Source: Massilia aurea
GTDB taxonomy: Bacteria > Pseudomonadota > Gammaproteobacteria > Burkholderiales > Burkholderiaceae_D
NCBI RefSeq assembly: GCF_014200505.1
Contig: NZ_JACHBX010000002.1
Coordinates: 434,001-498,000, forward strand
Reading direction: 5' to 3'
Length of the DNA stretch: 64,000 nucleotides
Shown: one piece after another, positions 11,345 through 21,281 of the stretch
Layout: every line of letters starts with the position of its first letter
Numbering within the stretch: position 1 is the first letter of the stretch
Translations under genes and position numbers: made by a program
The notes under the pieces: model-generated
What the model was told of the DNA's origin: nothing
Databases searched by the model: none
Seen by the model: the letters and a program-made list of their open reading frames with translations, nothing else

Positions 11345-11381
11345 GGTCCCCGCCAAGGCGCCCGGCGAGGGCGGGGATGAC
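11345..11381. repeat. REP-like palindrome after rplA
   Basis: TCCCCGCC at 11347-11354 pairs with GGCGGGGA at 11370-11377 around a GC-rich 15-base loop. On the minus strand it reads GTCATCCCCGCC...GGCGGGGACC, close to the palindromes in the rpoB-rpoC gap. It starts 4 bp after the rplA stop codon. No T run follows, so it is unlikely to be a complete terminator. Confidence 0.6.
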
Positions 11382-11385
11382 GTTC

Positions 11386-12084
11386 TTAAGCAGCAGCGAT
11401 CGAAGCGTGATCGATGCGCACGCCAGCCCCCATCGTCGACGACAGGGCGACCTTGCGCAGGTACACACCTTTCGACGTGGTTGGCTTGGCTTTGTTCAGG
11501 GCGTCGATCAGGGCAACCAGGTTGCTCTTCAGATCTTCGTCGGTGAACGATGCACGGCCGATCGTTGCGTGAACGATACCTGCCTTGTCGGTACGGTACT
11601 GGACCTGACCGGCTTTGGCGTTCTTGACGGCGGTTGCGACGTCTGGGGTCACGGTGCCGACTTTCGGGTTAGGCATCAGGCCACGTGGGCCCAGGATCTG
11701 ACCCAGGGTACCGACGATACGCATGGTGTCTGGCGACGCGATGACGATATCGAAAGGCATGTCGCCGGCTTTGACGCGCTCGGCCAGGTCTTCCATACCG
11801 ACGATGTCGGCACCGGCTGCACGTGCAGCTTCAGCCTTCTCGCCCGTTGCGAACACAGCAACGCGCACGGTCTTGCCGGTGCCTGCTGGCAGCACGACCG
11901 AACCGCGAACCACCTGGTCCGACTTCTTTGGGTCCACGCCCAGTTGCACCGAGACGTCGATCGACTCGTTGAACTTGGCAGTGGCGAATTCTTTAACCAG
12001 CGACAGACCGTTGTCGAAGGCGTAGACTTTATTGCGGTCTACTTTAGCTTTGATAGCTTTGACGCGTTTGGACAGCTTAGCCAT
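11386..12084 (-). CDS. rplA: 50S ribosomal protein L1
   Basis: L1 forms the mobile stalk near the E site and also represses its own operon in bacteria where this was tested. The product has 232 residues, the normal length. Family signatures are [12 protein letters not shown] and the [18 protein letters not shown] segment near residue 130. Its ATG overlaps the rplK stop by one base (TAATG), which indicates translational coupling. It is followed by the REP-like palindrome and then the rplJ leader. Confidence 0.99.
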   Translation of the reverse strand: MAKLSKRVKAIKAKVDRNKVYAFDNGLSLVKEFATAKFNESIDVSVQLGVDPKKSDQVVRGSVVLPAGTGKTVRVAVFATGEKAEAARAAGADIVGMEDLAERVKAGDMPFDIVIASPDTMRIVGTLGQILGPRGLMPNPKVGTVTPDVATAVKNAKAGQVQYRTDKAGIVHATIGRASFTDEDLKSNLVALIDALNKAKPTTSKGVYLRKVALSSTMGAGVRIDHASIAAA

Positions 12085-12515
12085 TACAGACCCTCCACCG
12101 TGATGCCCATCGAACGTGCCGAGCCAGCGATGATACGCACTGCTGCGTCCATGTCGGCGGCGGTCAGGTCCGGCTGCTTGGTTTTTGCGATTTCTTCAGC
12201 TTGAGCGCGGGTCAGCGATGCAACCTTGTCGGTATGCGGCTTGGCCGAACCCTTGGTGATGCCAGCGGCTTTCTTGATCAGGTACGTTGCCGGTGGGGTC
12301 TTCATCACGAAGGTGAACGACTTGTCGGCGAACGCGGTGATCACGACCGGGATTGGCATGCCTGGCTCGACACCCTGGGTCTGGGCGTTGAACGCCTTGC
12401 AGAATTCCATGATGTTCAGACCGCGCTGACCCAGTGCTGGACCGATCGGTGGGGATGGGTTTGCTTTACCAGCTGGAACTTGCAGCTTGATAAAGCCAAT
12501 GATTTTCTTTGCCAT
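12084..12515 (-). CDS. rplK: 50S ribosomal protein L11
   Basis: L11 binds 23S rRNA at the GTPase centre. The product has 143 residues, the standard length. It begins [20 protein letters not shown] and contains the conserved [13 protein letters not shown] segment. AGGAG lies about 9 bases before the ATG. The 113-bp gap up to nusG contains an inverted repeat GAGTAGT/ACTACTC (12538-12544 with 12559-12565) around a 14-base loop, a possible part of the L1-responsive leader known for this operon in other bacteria. Confidence 0.99.
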   Translation of the reverse strand: MAKKIIGFIKLQVPAGKANPSPPIGPALGQRGLNIMEFCKAFNAQTQGVEPGMPIPVVITAFADKSFTFVMKTPPATYLIKKAAGITKGSAKPHTDKVASLTRAQAEEIAKTKQPDLTAADMDAAVRIIAGSARSMGITVEGL

Positions 12516-12628
12516 GAAAGGCTCCTATCTTTGACTTGAGTAGTAGCGCCCCACCGCGACTACTCGTCTCCGGCGGGGCTCCTCTTACCGGATTCCGCCT
12601 ACCTGCTGCGACGCTCCGATTATGGCGT

Positions 12629-13300
12629 TTAGACTTTCTCGACTTGCCCGAACTCCAGTTCGACTGGAGTCGCGCGGCCGAAGATGGTAACAGAAACTCG
12701 CACCTTCGACTTTTCGTAATTGACTTCTTCGACGTTGCCGTTGAAATCGGTGAACGGGCCTTCCTTGATACGGACCTGTTCGCCCACTTCGTAGAGCGTC
12801 TTTGGCCGAGGCTTCTCGACACCTTCCTGGACCTGCTGCATGATCTTGTCGATCTCGCGCGCCGGGATTGGGGTCGGCTTGTTCGACTTGCCGCCGATGA
12901 AACCGGTGACTTTGCTGGTGTTCTTCACCAGGTGCCAGGTTTCGTCGGTCATTTCCATCTCAACCAGCACATAACCCGGGAAGAAGCGGCGCTCGGTAAC
13001 GGCCTTGGTGCCGTTGCGCATCTCGACAACTTCCTCGGTTGGCACCAGGATCTGGCCAAACTGTTCTTGCATGCCGCCGCGTTCGATTCGCTCGGTCAGG
13101 GCGCGCATCACGCTCTTTTCCATACCCGAGTAGACGTGAACGACGTACCAGCGCTTGTTGCTGACCGGGACACTCACGGGTGCAGCTGCTTCTGGTGCTG
13201 CTTCCTGCTCTGGAACGCCTTCTTCCGGAGCGCCGGCCGCCGGAGCGCCGGCCGCCGGAATCTCTTCCGGCGCGGTATCTTCTTGTACGTTTTCGCTCAT
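12629..13300 (-). CDS. nusG: Transcription termination/antitermination protein NusG with N-terminal extension
   Basis: NusG binds the beta' clamp and links RNA polymerase to Rho or the ribosome. The product has 223 residues from [13 protein letters not shown]. The NGN domain begins at [16 protein letters not shown] near residue 47, and the KOW domain near the end contains [16 protein letters not shown]. Ahead of the NGN domain is an acidic Ala/Pro-rich extension of about 45 residues. It is built partly from a 15-bp tandem DNA repeat (13225-13254) encoding Ala-Gly-Ala-Pro units. The secE stop lies 2 bp before the ATG, so secE and nusG are one operon. Confidence 0.97.
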   Translation of the reverse strand: MSENVQEDTAPEEIPAAGAPAAGAPEEGVPEQEAAPEAAAPVSVPVSNKRWYVVHVYSGMEKSVMRALTERIERGGMQEQFGQILVPTEEVVEMRNGTKAVTERRFFPGYVLVEMEMTDETWHLVKNTSKVTGFIGGKSNKPTPIPAREIDKIMQQVQEGVEKPRPKTLYEVGEQVRIKEGPFTDFNGNVEEVNYEKSKVRVSVTIFGRATPVELEFGQVEKV

Positions 13301-13302
13301 GT

Positions 13303-13689
13303 TTATTTCCAACCCAGGACAAAGTCGTACAACAGGAGCTCGAGAATCTTGTCGGTGCCCCACAGGAAAATCGCCATCACAACCACAAAGGCAAACACGA
13401 TGCCGGTGATCTGCAAGGCTTCGCGGCGGGTCGGCCAAACGACCTTCTTGGTCTCGCGCACCGATTCCTTGGCAAAGCTCAGGAAATCACGGCCAGTGGT
13501 GGAAGTCCACAAAAGCAGGACAGCAAAAACTAAACCAGCCAAAAGGGCGCCTGCGGCGACCAAGGCTGGTTTGTTCTGGCCTGTCAGGTAAAAGAACCCG
13601 ACGACGCCTGCAATCGCTGCAACCACCGCCAGCGCGACCTTGAACTTGTCATTCGAGGTGCTGACAGTTTGCACGGATTGATTAGACAT
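13303..13689 (-). CDS. secE: Preprotein translocase subunit SecE
   Basis: SecE is the essential small clamp subunit of the SecYEG channel in the inner membrane. The product has 128 residues with three membrane segments: about 15-33, 40-60 and a C-terminal one with [20 protein letters not shown]. The conserved amphipathic region before the last segment reads [20 protein letters not shown] and contains the family WP signature. Position between tRNA-Trp and nusG is the classical one. Confidence 0.98.
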   Translation of the reverse strand: MSNQSVQTVSTSNDKFKVALAVVAAIAGVVGFFYLTGQNKPALVAAGALLAGLVFAVLLLWTSTTGRDFLSFAKESVRETKKVVWPTRREALQITGIVFAFVVVMAIFLWGTDKILELLLYDFVLGWK

Positions 13690-13725
13690 TCTTCTTTACT
13701 TTCGGTGCCTGGCACCAGAATTCGG

Positions 13726-13801
13726 TGGCAGGGGCGGAGGGAATCGAACCCGCGACCTTCGGTTTTGGAGACCGACGCTCTGCCAATTGAGCTACACCCC
13801 T
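13726..13801 (-). tRNA. tRNA-Trp (CCA)
   Basis: A 76-base cloverleaf on the minus strand has acceptor AGGGGTG / CGCCCCT, D-loop AGCTCAATTGGCAGAGC, anticodon stem-loop TCGGTCTCCAAAACCGA with anticodon CCA, T-arm GCGGGTTCGATTCCCTC-like, and an encoded 3' CCA. It lies between tuf and secE, its usual place. Confidence 0.97.
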
Positions 13802-13864
13802 ACGAAAACTTCCAGCTGAATCCAACATTATACAGCAAGCGCGCGCTCACTGACAATGCTGTTC

Positions 13865-13895
13865 GAGGGAAACGGAAATGACTTCCGTTTCCCTC
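13865..13895 (-). terminator. Hairpin after tuf
   Basis: A 13-bp perfect stem (GAGGGAAACGGAA / TTCCGTTTCCCTC) with a 5-base loop begins 8 bp after the tuf stop codon. On the minus strand it is followed by GAACAGC, not a T run. It may therefore protect the tuf mRNA end or act as a weak terminator while allowing tRNA-Trp read-through. Confidence 0.7.
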
Positions 13896-13903
13896 TGCTC
13901 TGC

Positions 13904-15097
<1,194 letters not shown>

Positions 15098-15183
15098 TTC
15101 AGACTCCTAAGATCTAACGATATTTTTGAGAATTACCAGGCACACCTGACGGACGAGTGCAACGCGACTGCCGTACAAAATTC

Positions 15184-15258
<75 letters not shown>

Positions 15259-15297
15259 TGATTTGGTGCGATGTTCAACTTGCACACCGCAAAACAC

Positions 15298-15371
15298 TGG
15301 AGCGGGTGAAGGGAATCGAACCCTCGTCGTAAGCTTGGAAGGCTTCTGCTCTACCATTGAGCTACACCCGC
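15298..15371 (-). tRNA. tRNA-Gly (TCC)
   Basis: A 74-base cloverleaf on the minus strand has acceptor GCGGGTG / CACCCGC, anticodon stem-loop with CCTTCCAAG giving anticodon TCC, T-arm GAGGGTTCGATTCCCTT, and 3' TCCA encoded. It belongs to the tRNA-Tyr, tRNA-Gly, tRNA-Thr, tuf cluster. Confidence 0.97.
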
Positions 15372-15407
15372 GAGGTACAACTTCAATTCGACTTCACGAT
15401 CTTCTTT

Positions 15408-15492
15408 TGGTGGTGGGGGCTGGATTCGAACCAGCGTACTCAGAGAGGGCAGATTTACAGTCTGCTGCCTTTAACCACTCGGCCACCCCACC
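15408..15492 (-). tRNA. tRNA-Tyr (GTA)
   Basis: An 85-base tRNA on the minus strand has a long class II variable arm, acceptor GGTGGGG / CCCCACC (the right arm reads CCCCCACC), anticodon loop ACTGTAAATC with anticodon GTA, T-arm GCTGGTTCGAATCCAGC, and 3' ACCA encoded. It is the first member of the tRNA-tuf cluster. Confidence 0.97.
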
Positions 15493-15660
15493 GCGAAGAA
15501 CCGCAGAGTATGAAGCAAGCTCAACGTACTGTCAATCAGGTTTGGGTAGAAGGTTTTTCCACTTCGCCTGACAGCGTTGCTTCGGGGCGTGATTGTAACG
15601 GTCCGACTCTAAAGCCGCAAGGGTCATTTTGCGCGGCGTGAAAAAAACTTGGTTTGTTCG

Positions 15661-17196
15661 TCAAGCCGGCGCCAGTGCGGCCAGCACTTGCGCCTTGAGC
15701 GCCTTGATCAGCGCCGTCTCGTCCGGCGGCACGCCTTCGGGCGCCGTGAAGATGCGGTCCGCGTAGAACAGCCCCAGCTGCGCCTTGCCCACCACCAGCG
15801 GCAGCACGATGAAACTCTCGGCGTCCGGCAGCAGCGTCTTGTACCAGGCCGGCAGCAGGTCGCGGATCTTGGGGCTGAAGGCGTCCGGGATCATCATGTC
15901 GGCATTGTTTTCCAGCGCCAGGTGGAACAGGTCGCGTGTGAATGCGCAAGGGAACGTGAAGCCGGCCTGCAGCTCGGCCTTGTTCTCCCCCAGCGAAGCA
16001 CGTGCCCGGAAGGTGCCGGTCCGGCCGTCGCGCAGGCAGATGGTGGCGAAGCGAAAGCCCAGCGCGCCGTACAGCGTTTCGAGCACCGCCATGATGACGT
16101 CGTTGGCGCTCGTGGCAGAGCCCCCCAGCACGGAGACATCCTGCACACCCGCCAGCAGCAGGTCGCGCGCATTCTTCGGCTTGCCACTGGGGTAGTACTC
16201 GCCTTCATCGGCTTCACCCGCGTCGAGCATTGCCAGCGCCAGCACGTTCGGCAGGCTGCTGCCGGCCTTCGGGTCGGTCTTGGGGGCGCGTTCCATGTTC
16301 ATGCTCTGCAGCATGCCGTTCATGCTTTCCTGGACGGTGTCGAACAGCGCTGCCAGCCCCGGCATGTCGAGCCCGAGCGCCACGCCGTAGCGCGCCAGCA
16401 GTGCCTCGGCGTCGGGCGCATTGGCCGGATCGTGGTGATGGCCCATCAGGCGCGCCACGTCCTGGCTGAACGCGGCCACCTGGCGCATCCATTCGGCGCG
16501 CTCTGGTGCCACTGCGAGCGTGCCAGGCGGGGGCGAGGCCTGGGCTTCGATGATCAGCTCAGGCAATTGCCACTCGCGCAGCACGGCCTCGGACAGGGTC
16601 TCGAAGGTGCAGCCCAGGATCAGGCGCGACGCTTGCGCGTGGGTGTGCTTGCCGGTGGCGACCAGAGCGGCGATCTCGCGGTAGCGCTCCGGCTCGTGGC
16701 TGGCCAGCAGCATTGGCCCCAAGTTCTTGAACAGCGCACAGATCCCTGCTTCTTCTGCGCCCGGATGGGGGCTGCGGTGCGCCATTTCCTGGCCCACCAG
16801 GCTGGCGCACAGCGCCGCCTGGAGTTCGACCCGCACGCCGTGCTCGGCCACGTCGAGCGCGTCGACCAGCAGCATCGCCAGGGCGGCGGCGCGCACATTG
16901 TCAAAACCGAGCAGGGAAATGGCGCGCGAGATCGTCGTCACCGGCGCCCCCAGCTGCGTGCGGTACGCCACCGTGTTCGACAGGCGCAGGATGCGCTGGG
17001 TCAGCGCCACATCCGCCATCACGTAATACGCGAGGTCGGCCGAGCCTTCGTCGACGCTGTAGCCCATGCCGATCACGCGCGTCATGGTGCCGCCAAGACT
17101 GAACATGCGCTCGGTGCCGCTCAGCTTGCGCATCAGCGCATCGCGCACCCGGCCCGACGTAGGGTGGCTCTGGGCGCCGTGAGGAAGGTCGGCCAT
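15661..17196 (-). CDS. HDOD domain protein with C-terminal GAF-like domain
   Basis: The protein has 511 residues. An HDOD domain (a non-enzymatic relative of HD phosphohydrolases, used in regulatory proteins) spans about residues 25-230, with RILRLSNTVAYRT and TISRAISLLGFDNVR as typical segments. A GAF-like sensory domain covers about 330-505, with VLETLYGALGFRFATICLRD and the closing IKALKAQVLAAL. The gene starts 2 bp after the stop of the response regulator gene at 17199-18851, so the two almost certainly form one operon. An HDOD protein beside an unorthodox response regulator suggests a shared signalling output. The ligand and target are unknown. Confidence 0.88.
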   Translation of the reverse strand: MADLPHGAQSHPTSGRVRDALMRKLSGTERMFSLGGTMTRVIGMGYSVDEGSADLAYYVMADVALTQRILRLSNTVAYRTQLGAPVTTISRAISLLGFDNVRAAALAMLLVDALDVAEHGVRVELQAALCASLVGQEMAHRSPHPGAEEAGICALFKNLGPMLLASHEPERYREIAALVATGKHTHAQASRLILGCTFETLSEAVLREWQLPELIIEAQASPPPGTLAVAPERAEWMRQVAAFSQDVARLMGHHHDPANAPDAEALLARYGVALGLDMPGLAALFDTVQESMNGMLQSMNMERAPKTDPKAGSSLPNVLALAMLDAGEADEGEYYPSGKPKNARDLLLAGVQDVSVLGGSATSANDVIMAVLETLYGALGFRFATICLRDGRTGTFRARASLGENKAELQAGFTFPCAFTRDLFHLALENNADMMIPDAFSPKIRDLLPAWYKTLLPDAESFIVLPLVVGKAQLGLFYADRIFTAPEGVPPDETALIKALKAQVLAALAPA

Positions 17197-17198
17197 CG

Positions 17199-18851
17199 TC
17201 AGCCTGCTTTGGGCGGCGGCATGCGCAGCCCCTGGCGCACGCCCTGATCGTGCTGCTTGAGCACTTGCTGGAACAGCGCGGCCAGCGCCGGCAGCTTGGG
17301 ATTGAGCGGGTCGAGCTTGCGTACATTGCCGATCAGGGTCGGGACCTGGCCACCGAGCCGCTCGTCCCAGCCGCCTGCTTCCAGGCAGCGTAGCACTGCC
17401 AGCGTGGCATTGAACGCCACCGACGGGTTGTTCGGCAGCTTGTGCGCCGCCTCTAACATCAGCGTGACCGCGCCCCGGTAATCGCCGCTCTTGGCGCGCG
17501 CGGCGCCGCTGGCGACCAGGTCGACCACGTGCTGGCGGCTTTCCTTGACCATCGAGCGGGCCAGCTCGCCCTTGCCTGCGCTTTCCATAACGCCCACCGC
17601 GCGCGCCATCACGGCCTCGTCGCCGGCATTGCGCATCACGTCGCGCACGACCGAGCAGGCGCCCTCTTCCATGTCATGGTCGAGGCACGTGCGCGCGAGC
17701 TCGAGCTTGATGTCGACCGACACGCCCGGCGCATCCTGGCAGGCCGCCACTGCCGTGGTCAATGCTTCGCCCAGGCGCACGTCGTTGCCGGTGTACTCGT
17801 GCACCAGGGCTGATGCGACCGCGCTGCACAGCGCCGTCGTGGCGCGCCCGCCCATCGTGCGGTCGAGATCGCGCACCACGGCCGCCGCGCCCACCGGATC
17901 GCCCTTGCCTACCAGCGTGCGCACCAGCTTGACGTGGTCTTCGGGATCGCGAAACTCGGAATACTTGGCCTTGCCCACCACCTGGCGCAGCGATTTTTCG
18001 GCGGTGTCGATGTCGCCTGCGTCGAAGGCGATGTCGGCCAGCGTGCGCAGGCGCCGCACCGCGTGGGGCGAGACGGCGACGGCGTCGGCAAGCACGGCCT
18101 GCGCCTTGTCGAGCTCGCCAGCCGCGGCGTGGGTGCGCGCCAGCCAGTCGAAGGCGTCAACGAAATTGCGGTTGGTATCGACCAGCTCTTCGAGGATGTC
18201 CTTGGCCTCGGCCAGACGCTTGCGCACGAACAGCGTCTTGGCCAGCCCCAGCCGGGCCCAGGCAATCGCCTTGATCTCGACCAGGTGCCGATAGATCGGC
18301 TCGGCCAGCTCGGCCTGCCCCAGAAACATGTGCAGCTCGGCGCGCAGGCGCAAGAAGTCGATGGCATAGCGCGTGTGCAGGCGCTGGCCCTCGATGCAGG
18401 CAGCAAGCGCCTCCACCTGGTCGCCCGCCTCCATCAGCGTGTACACGGGCAGGAACGCATTGCGCTTGTCGAGCGCGCGCCCGATGCGTTCGAGCAGGCG
18501 GTCGGCGGTGAACGGCTTGAGGACGTAGTCGGTCGGGGCGAGCTCGGCCGCGCTGACCACCTTGCTGTGGTTGCCTTCTGCGGTGACCATGAAGAACATC
18601 GTGGCCAGGCGCATCAGCTTGTGGTGGCGCAGGTCTTCCAGCAACTGCTGGCCATCCTGGCCGCCTTCGAGGTCGTATTCGCACAGGACGAGGTCGAACT
18701 GGCGCAGGCCCAGGTGCTTGATCGCCTGGTTGGACGTGCTGGCGTGCTCGATCCGGGTCAGGCCGCACAGCGTGAGCATGCTGTGGATGCTGGCGCGCAT
18801 CCCTGCGTGGGGCTCGATGATCAGGGCCGTCAGGCCTTCCAGTTCGTTCAT
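17199..18851 (-). CDS. Response regulator receiver domain with TPR-like repeats; phosphosite Asp replaced by Glu
   Basis: The protein has 550 residues from MNELEGLTALIIEPHAGMR. An in-frame ATG 16 codons upstream exists, but the receiver fold begins directly at the chosen start. The receiver domain (about 8-125) keeps the switch Thr (FFMVTAEG) and the Lys (DYVLKPFT). The strand that normally ends in the phospho-accepting Asp reads DLVLCEYDLEGG, with E58 at the Asp position. The first acidic pocket reads IIEPH. Residues about 150-550 are alpha-helical tetratricopeptide-like repeats, rich in Ala/Leu, with no DNA-binding domain. It is probably a protein-interaction regulator that does not need phosphorylation. 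It is co-transcribed with the HDOD gene. Confidence 0.88.
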   Translation of the reverse strand: MNELEGLTALIIEPHAGMRASIHSMLTLCGLTRIEHASTSNQAIKHLGLRQFDLVLCEYDLEGGQDGQQLLEDLRHHKLMRLATMFFMVTAEGNHSKVVSAAELAPTDYVLKPFTADRLLERIGRALDKRNAFLPVYTLMEAGDQVEALAACIEGQRLHTRYAIDFLRLRAELHMFLGQAELAEPIYRHLVEIKAIAWARLGLAKTLFVRKRLAEAKDILEELVDTNRNFVDAFDWLARTHAAAGELDKAQAVLADAVAVSPHAVRRLRTLADIAFDAGDIDTAEKSLRQVVGKAKYSEFRDPEDHVKLVRTLVGKGDPVGAAAVVRDLDRTMGGRATTALCSAVASALVHEYTGNDVRLGEALTTAVAACQDAPGVSVDIKLELARTCLDHDMEEGACSVVRDVMRNAGDEAVMARAVGVMESAGKGELARSMVKESRQHVVDLVASGAARAKSGDYRGAVTLMLEAAHKLPNNPSVAFNATLAVLRCLEAGGWDERLGGQVPTLIGNVRKLDPLNPKLPALAALFQQVLKQHDQGVRQGLRMPPPKAG

Positions 18852-18997
18852 TGTGGTCCGTATTGGCCTGCGTTGGGCATGGGGCGGCTGCATGGGCACG
18901 CAGTATCGACCCAGTATATTACGGCGCAGAACGAATTAAATGAAATTGGCATGATGCGCTGTGCCGCAGGCAGGCACGGCGCATAAAAAACGACAGC

Positions 18998-19933
18998 TTA
19001 CGGAGCGGGCTGGCGGCTGTCGCACTCACCCTTGCCGGCGCCGACGACGACGTTCTGGTAATGCACCTCGTACTTGCCGGGCGTCAGCCTGTCGAGCGTG
19101 AAGGTGGCACGCGGCTGCACGAAGGCGTGGCGCACGTTCGCGCGGCGCTCCAGGTCGTACAGCTTGACGAACACCGGCGATGCGTTCGCGCTATTGTTGA
19201 TCGTCACCTGCATCCCGGCGCCCTCATTGCCCACCGGGTAGCCCGGCAGATAGGCCGACTCGGCCGGCCACGGCTCGCCGCCTGGCGCCGTCAGGGTTTG
19301 CAGGTCGGTGCTGCAATCGGGCACGCGGTCGGGCACTACCAGCTGGGCGATGCCGAGCGTGCGAATGGCGGGCGTACCGCGGCCGGCCCAGGAGTCCGGC
19401 GCGGGCGCGGGCTCGGCCGGTGCAGTTACCGGCGTCGCTGCGGCCGGCGGCGTGCTGGCCAGCACGCTCACGGGCTTCTGCACGCCGCTCCAGGCCAGCG
19501 CGTCGGGCATCATGCCCGGTTGCTGGAAGAGCAGCACGGCAGTGGCGGCGCCAGCCACGAAACAGGTAACCAGGCCCAGCCACCAGCGCGGATCGCGCAT
19601 CAGGCGCGCGCGGCGCGGCTTGTGCGCTGACGGGGCGTCACCCGCGTCACCGCCCTTGCGCAGCTGGCCGTCCTTGGCGTTCGAGCTTTCCAGCCACTCG
19701 ACTTCCCATTCTTCGGACGCGATCCACTCGTCATGTTCCTTGCGGCGCACCGGATCGGCCAGGACGTTGTAGGCCGAATTGACGACCGCCATGATGCGGG
19801 CGGCTTTTTCATCGCCCGGATTCTTGTCGGGATGGTATTTCTGGCTCAGCGCCTTGTACGAAGCACGAATGACTTCCTGGGGCGCGTGACGCGACACCTT
19901 CAGGTTGTCATAGTGTGTGTGAATCTTGGCCAT
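18998..19933 (-). CDS. J-domain membrane protein (DnaJ-like)
   Basis: The protein has 311 residues. The N-terminal J domain (about 5-72) has the HPD motif at residues 34-36 (QKYHPDKNPGDEKAA) that stimulates DnaK ATPase. It lacks the Gly/Phe region and zinc fingers of true DnaJ. After an acidic linker, one membrane segment (about 116-136, WWLGLVTCFVAGAATAVLLF) places the J domain in the cytoplasm and a roughly 170-residue C-terminal domain in the periplasm. That C-terminal part contains two Cys residues and a GKYEVHYQNVVVG beta stretch. It is likely a membrane-anchored DnaK co-chaperone. Client unknown. Confidence 0.85.
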   Translation of the reverse strand: MAKIHTHYDNLKVSRHAPQEVIRASYKALSQKYHPDKNPGDEKAARIMAVVNSAYNVLADPVRRKEHDEWIASEEWEVEWLESSNAKDGQLRKGGDAGDAPSAHKPRRARLMRDPRWWLGLVTCFVAGAATAVLLFQQPGMMPDALAWSGVQKPVSVLASTPPAAATPVTAPAEPAPAPDSWAGRGTPAIRTLGIAQLVVPDRVPDCSTDLQTLTAPGGEPWPAESAYLPGYPVGNEGAGMQVTINNSANASPVFVKLYDLERRANVRHAFVQPRATFTLDRLTPGKYEVHYQNVVVGAGKGECDSRQPAP

Positions 19934-20066
19934 GGTGTGTCAAATCTGCCCGCTGATGCCTGCCATTGATGCTACGTCCTCGGCCGAGGCGGATGGCCGG
20001 ACCCTGGCGCTGGAATGTCGTACAGCTTAGACGCAATTGTGTCCGTTGTGCAAGATATCACAATTA

Positions 20067-21215
20067 TCACAGGCGATGACTGCGGTCAGCCTGGACGAGT
20101 GCATCGGGCAATGTTACAGCCTGCCCGACCACCAGCACCTTGAATAATTCGCCCATTTCCGCTGGTGAGACGAGCTTTTGCACGGCGCGCGACTGCGGCA
20201 GGAAGCGCAGCGCATCCTCGGGGTTGTTTTCAAGCAACAACTCACCGATCCCGGCGCCGATCAGGAACGCAGCCTGGCTCATGTAGGCCAACACCGGCAG
20301 GCCGGCATCCTGGGCCGCCAGCGCCATCGCCGTGAAATCGACGTGGGCGGTGATGTCCTGCAGGCCCGGCAGATAGAACGGATCGGGATGCGCGTGGTGG
20401 CGGTAGTGGCACATCAGCGTGCCGCCGATGCGCTGGTCGAGGTAGTACTCGTGGGCTGGAAAGCCATAGTCGAACAGGATTGCCGCGCCGCAGCCGCCCG
20501 CGAACATCGCCGCCAGCGAGCCCATGAAGCCGGCGCCGACCGGGTGCAGCTCGGTGACATAGCCTTCGATCATCTCTTCATGGTCGGGCACCTGGCGCAC
20601 CAGTTGCTCGTGCAGGGCCGCGTCGAGCGGCGCCTGAACAAAGGCGAATGCACCGTCCTCGATCGTGACCATCTGGCGGCGCCAGCCATCCCGGGTGCGG
20701 ATCACCAGCTCGACCGGCATCGCATCGAGCACTTCATTGGCCAGCACCACGCCGCTGAAGTGCGCGGGTATCGCGTCCTGCCAGCGCACTTGCGGCAGAT
20801 CGGCCAGGTTGGCCTGCTGGCGTGCGCGCAGCTCGCCCGACAATTCGATGATCGTGTACGAGTTGACGACCACGCCCTGGCGCGCCAGTGCAGCCAGCAC
20901 GTCGCGCGCCAGGCGGCCGGTGCCGGCGCCGAACTCGATGATGTCGGGCGCGCTTTGGGCGATAATAGCGGCTGCCACACGCGCCACCGTTGCCCCGAAC
21001 AGCGGCGTCATCTCGGGCGCGGTGATGAAATCGCCCTCGGCGCCGAGCTTGGCGGCGCCGCCGCTGTAATACCCGAGGCGCGGGGCGTACAGCGCCAGTT
21101 CCATGAACCGCGAAAACGCGATCTGCCCACCGGATTGTTCGATCTCGTCAGCGATGCGCTGTTGCAGGGCGTGGGACGCGGCGAGGGCGTCGTGGTCGGG
21201 GGCGGGCAGGGACAT
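20067..21215 (-). CDS. Class I SAM-dependent methyltransferase, MidA/NDUFAF7 (COG1565) type
   Basis: The protein has 382 residues. An N-terminal helical segment contains SRFMELALYAPRLGYYSGG, a hallmark of the family. It is followed by the S-adenosylmethionine-binding loop IIEFGAGTGRLARD (FGAGTG at 95-100) and FDYGFPAHEYY later. Eukaryotic members methylate an arginine of a complex I subunit; the bacterial substrate is not established. The gene diverges from the SDR gene at 21282, with 66 bp between the starts. Confidence 0.9.
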   Translation of the reverse strand: MSLPAPDHDALAASHALQQRIADEIEQSGGQIAFSRFMELALYAPRLGYYSGGAAKLGAEGDFITAPEMTPLFGATVARVAAAIIAQSAPDIIEFGAGTGRLARDVLAALARQGVVVNSYTIIELSGELRARQQANLADLPQVRWQDAIPAHFSGVVLANEVLDAMPVELVIRTRDGWRRQMVTIEDGAFAFVQAPLDAALHEQLVRQVPDHEEMIEGYVTELHPVGAGFMGSLAAMFAGGCGAAILFDYGFPAHEYYLDQRIGGTLMCHYRHHAHPDPFYLPGLQDITAHVDFTAMALAAQDAGLPVLAYMSQAAFLIGAGIGELLLENNPEDALRFLPQSRAVQKLVSPAEMGELFKVLVVGQAVTLPDALVQADRSHRL

Positions 21216-21281
21216 GCCGGCATTGTAGCCAGATTCGCTTTTATCAACAATTTACTGCCTGATGTTCAGGCTTGATCACCC

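Noticed and set aside
11184-11468. A 94-codon minus-strand frame between rplA and rplJ
   Set aside because: It runs through the palindrome and the candidate L10 leader, has no conserved features and begins inside rplA.
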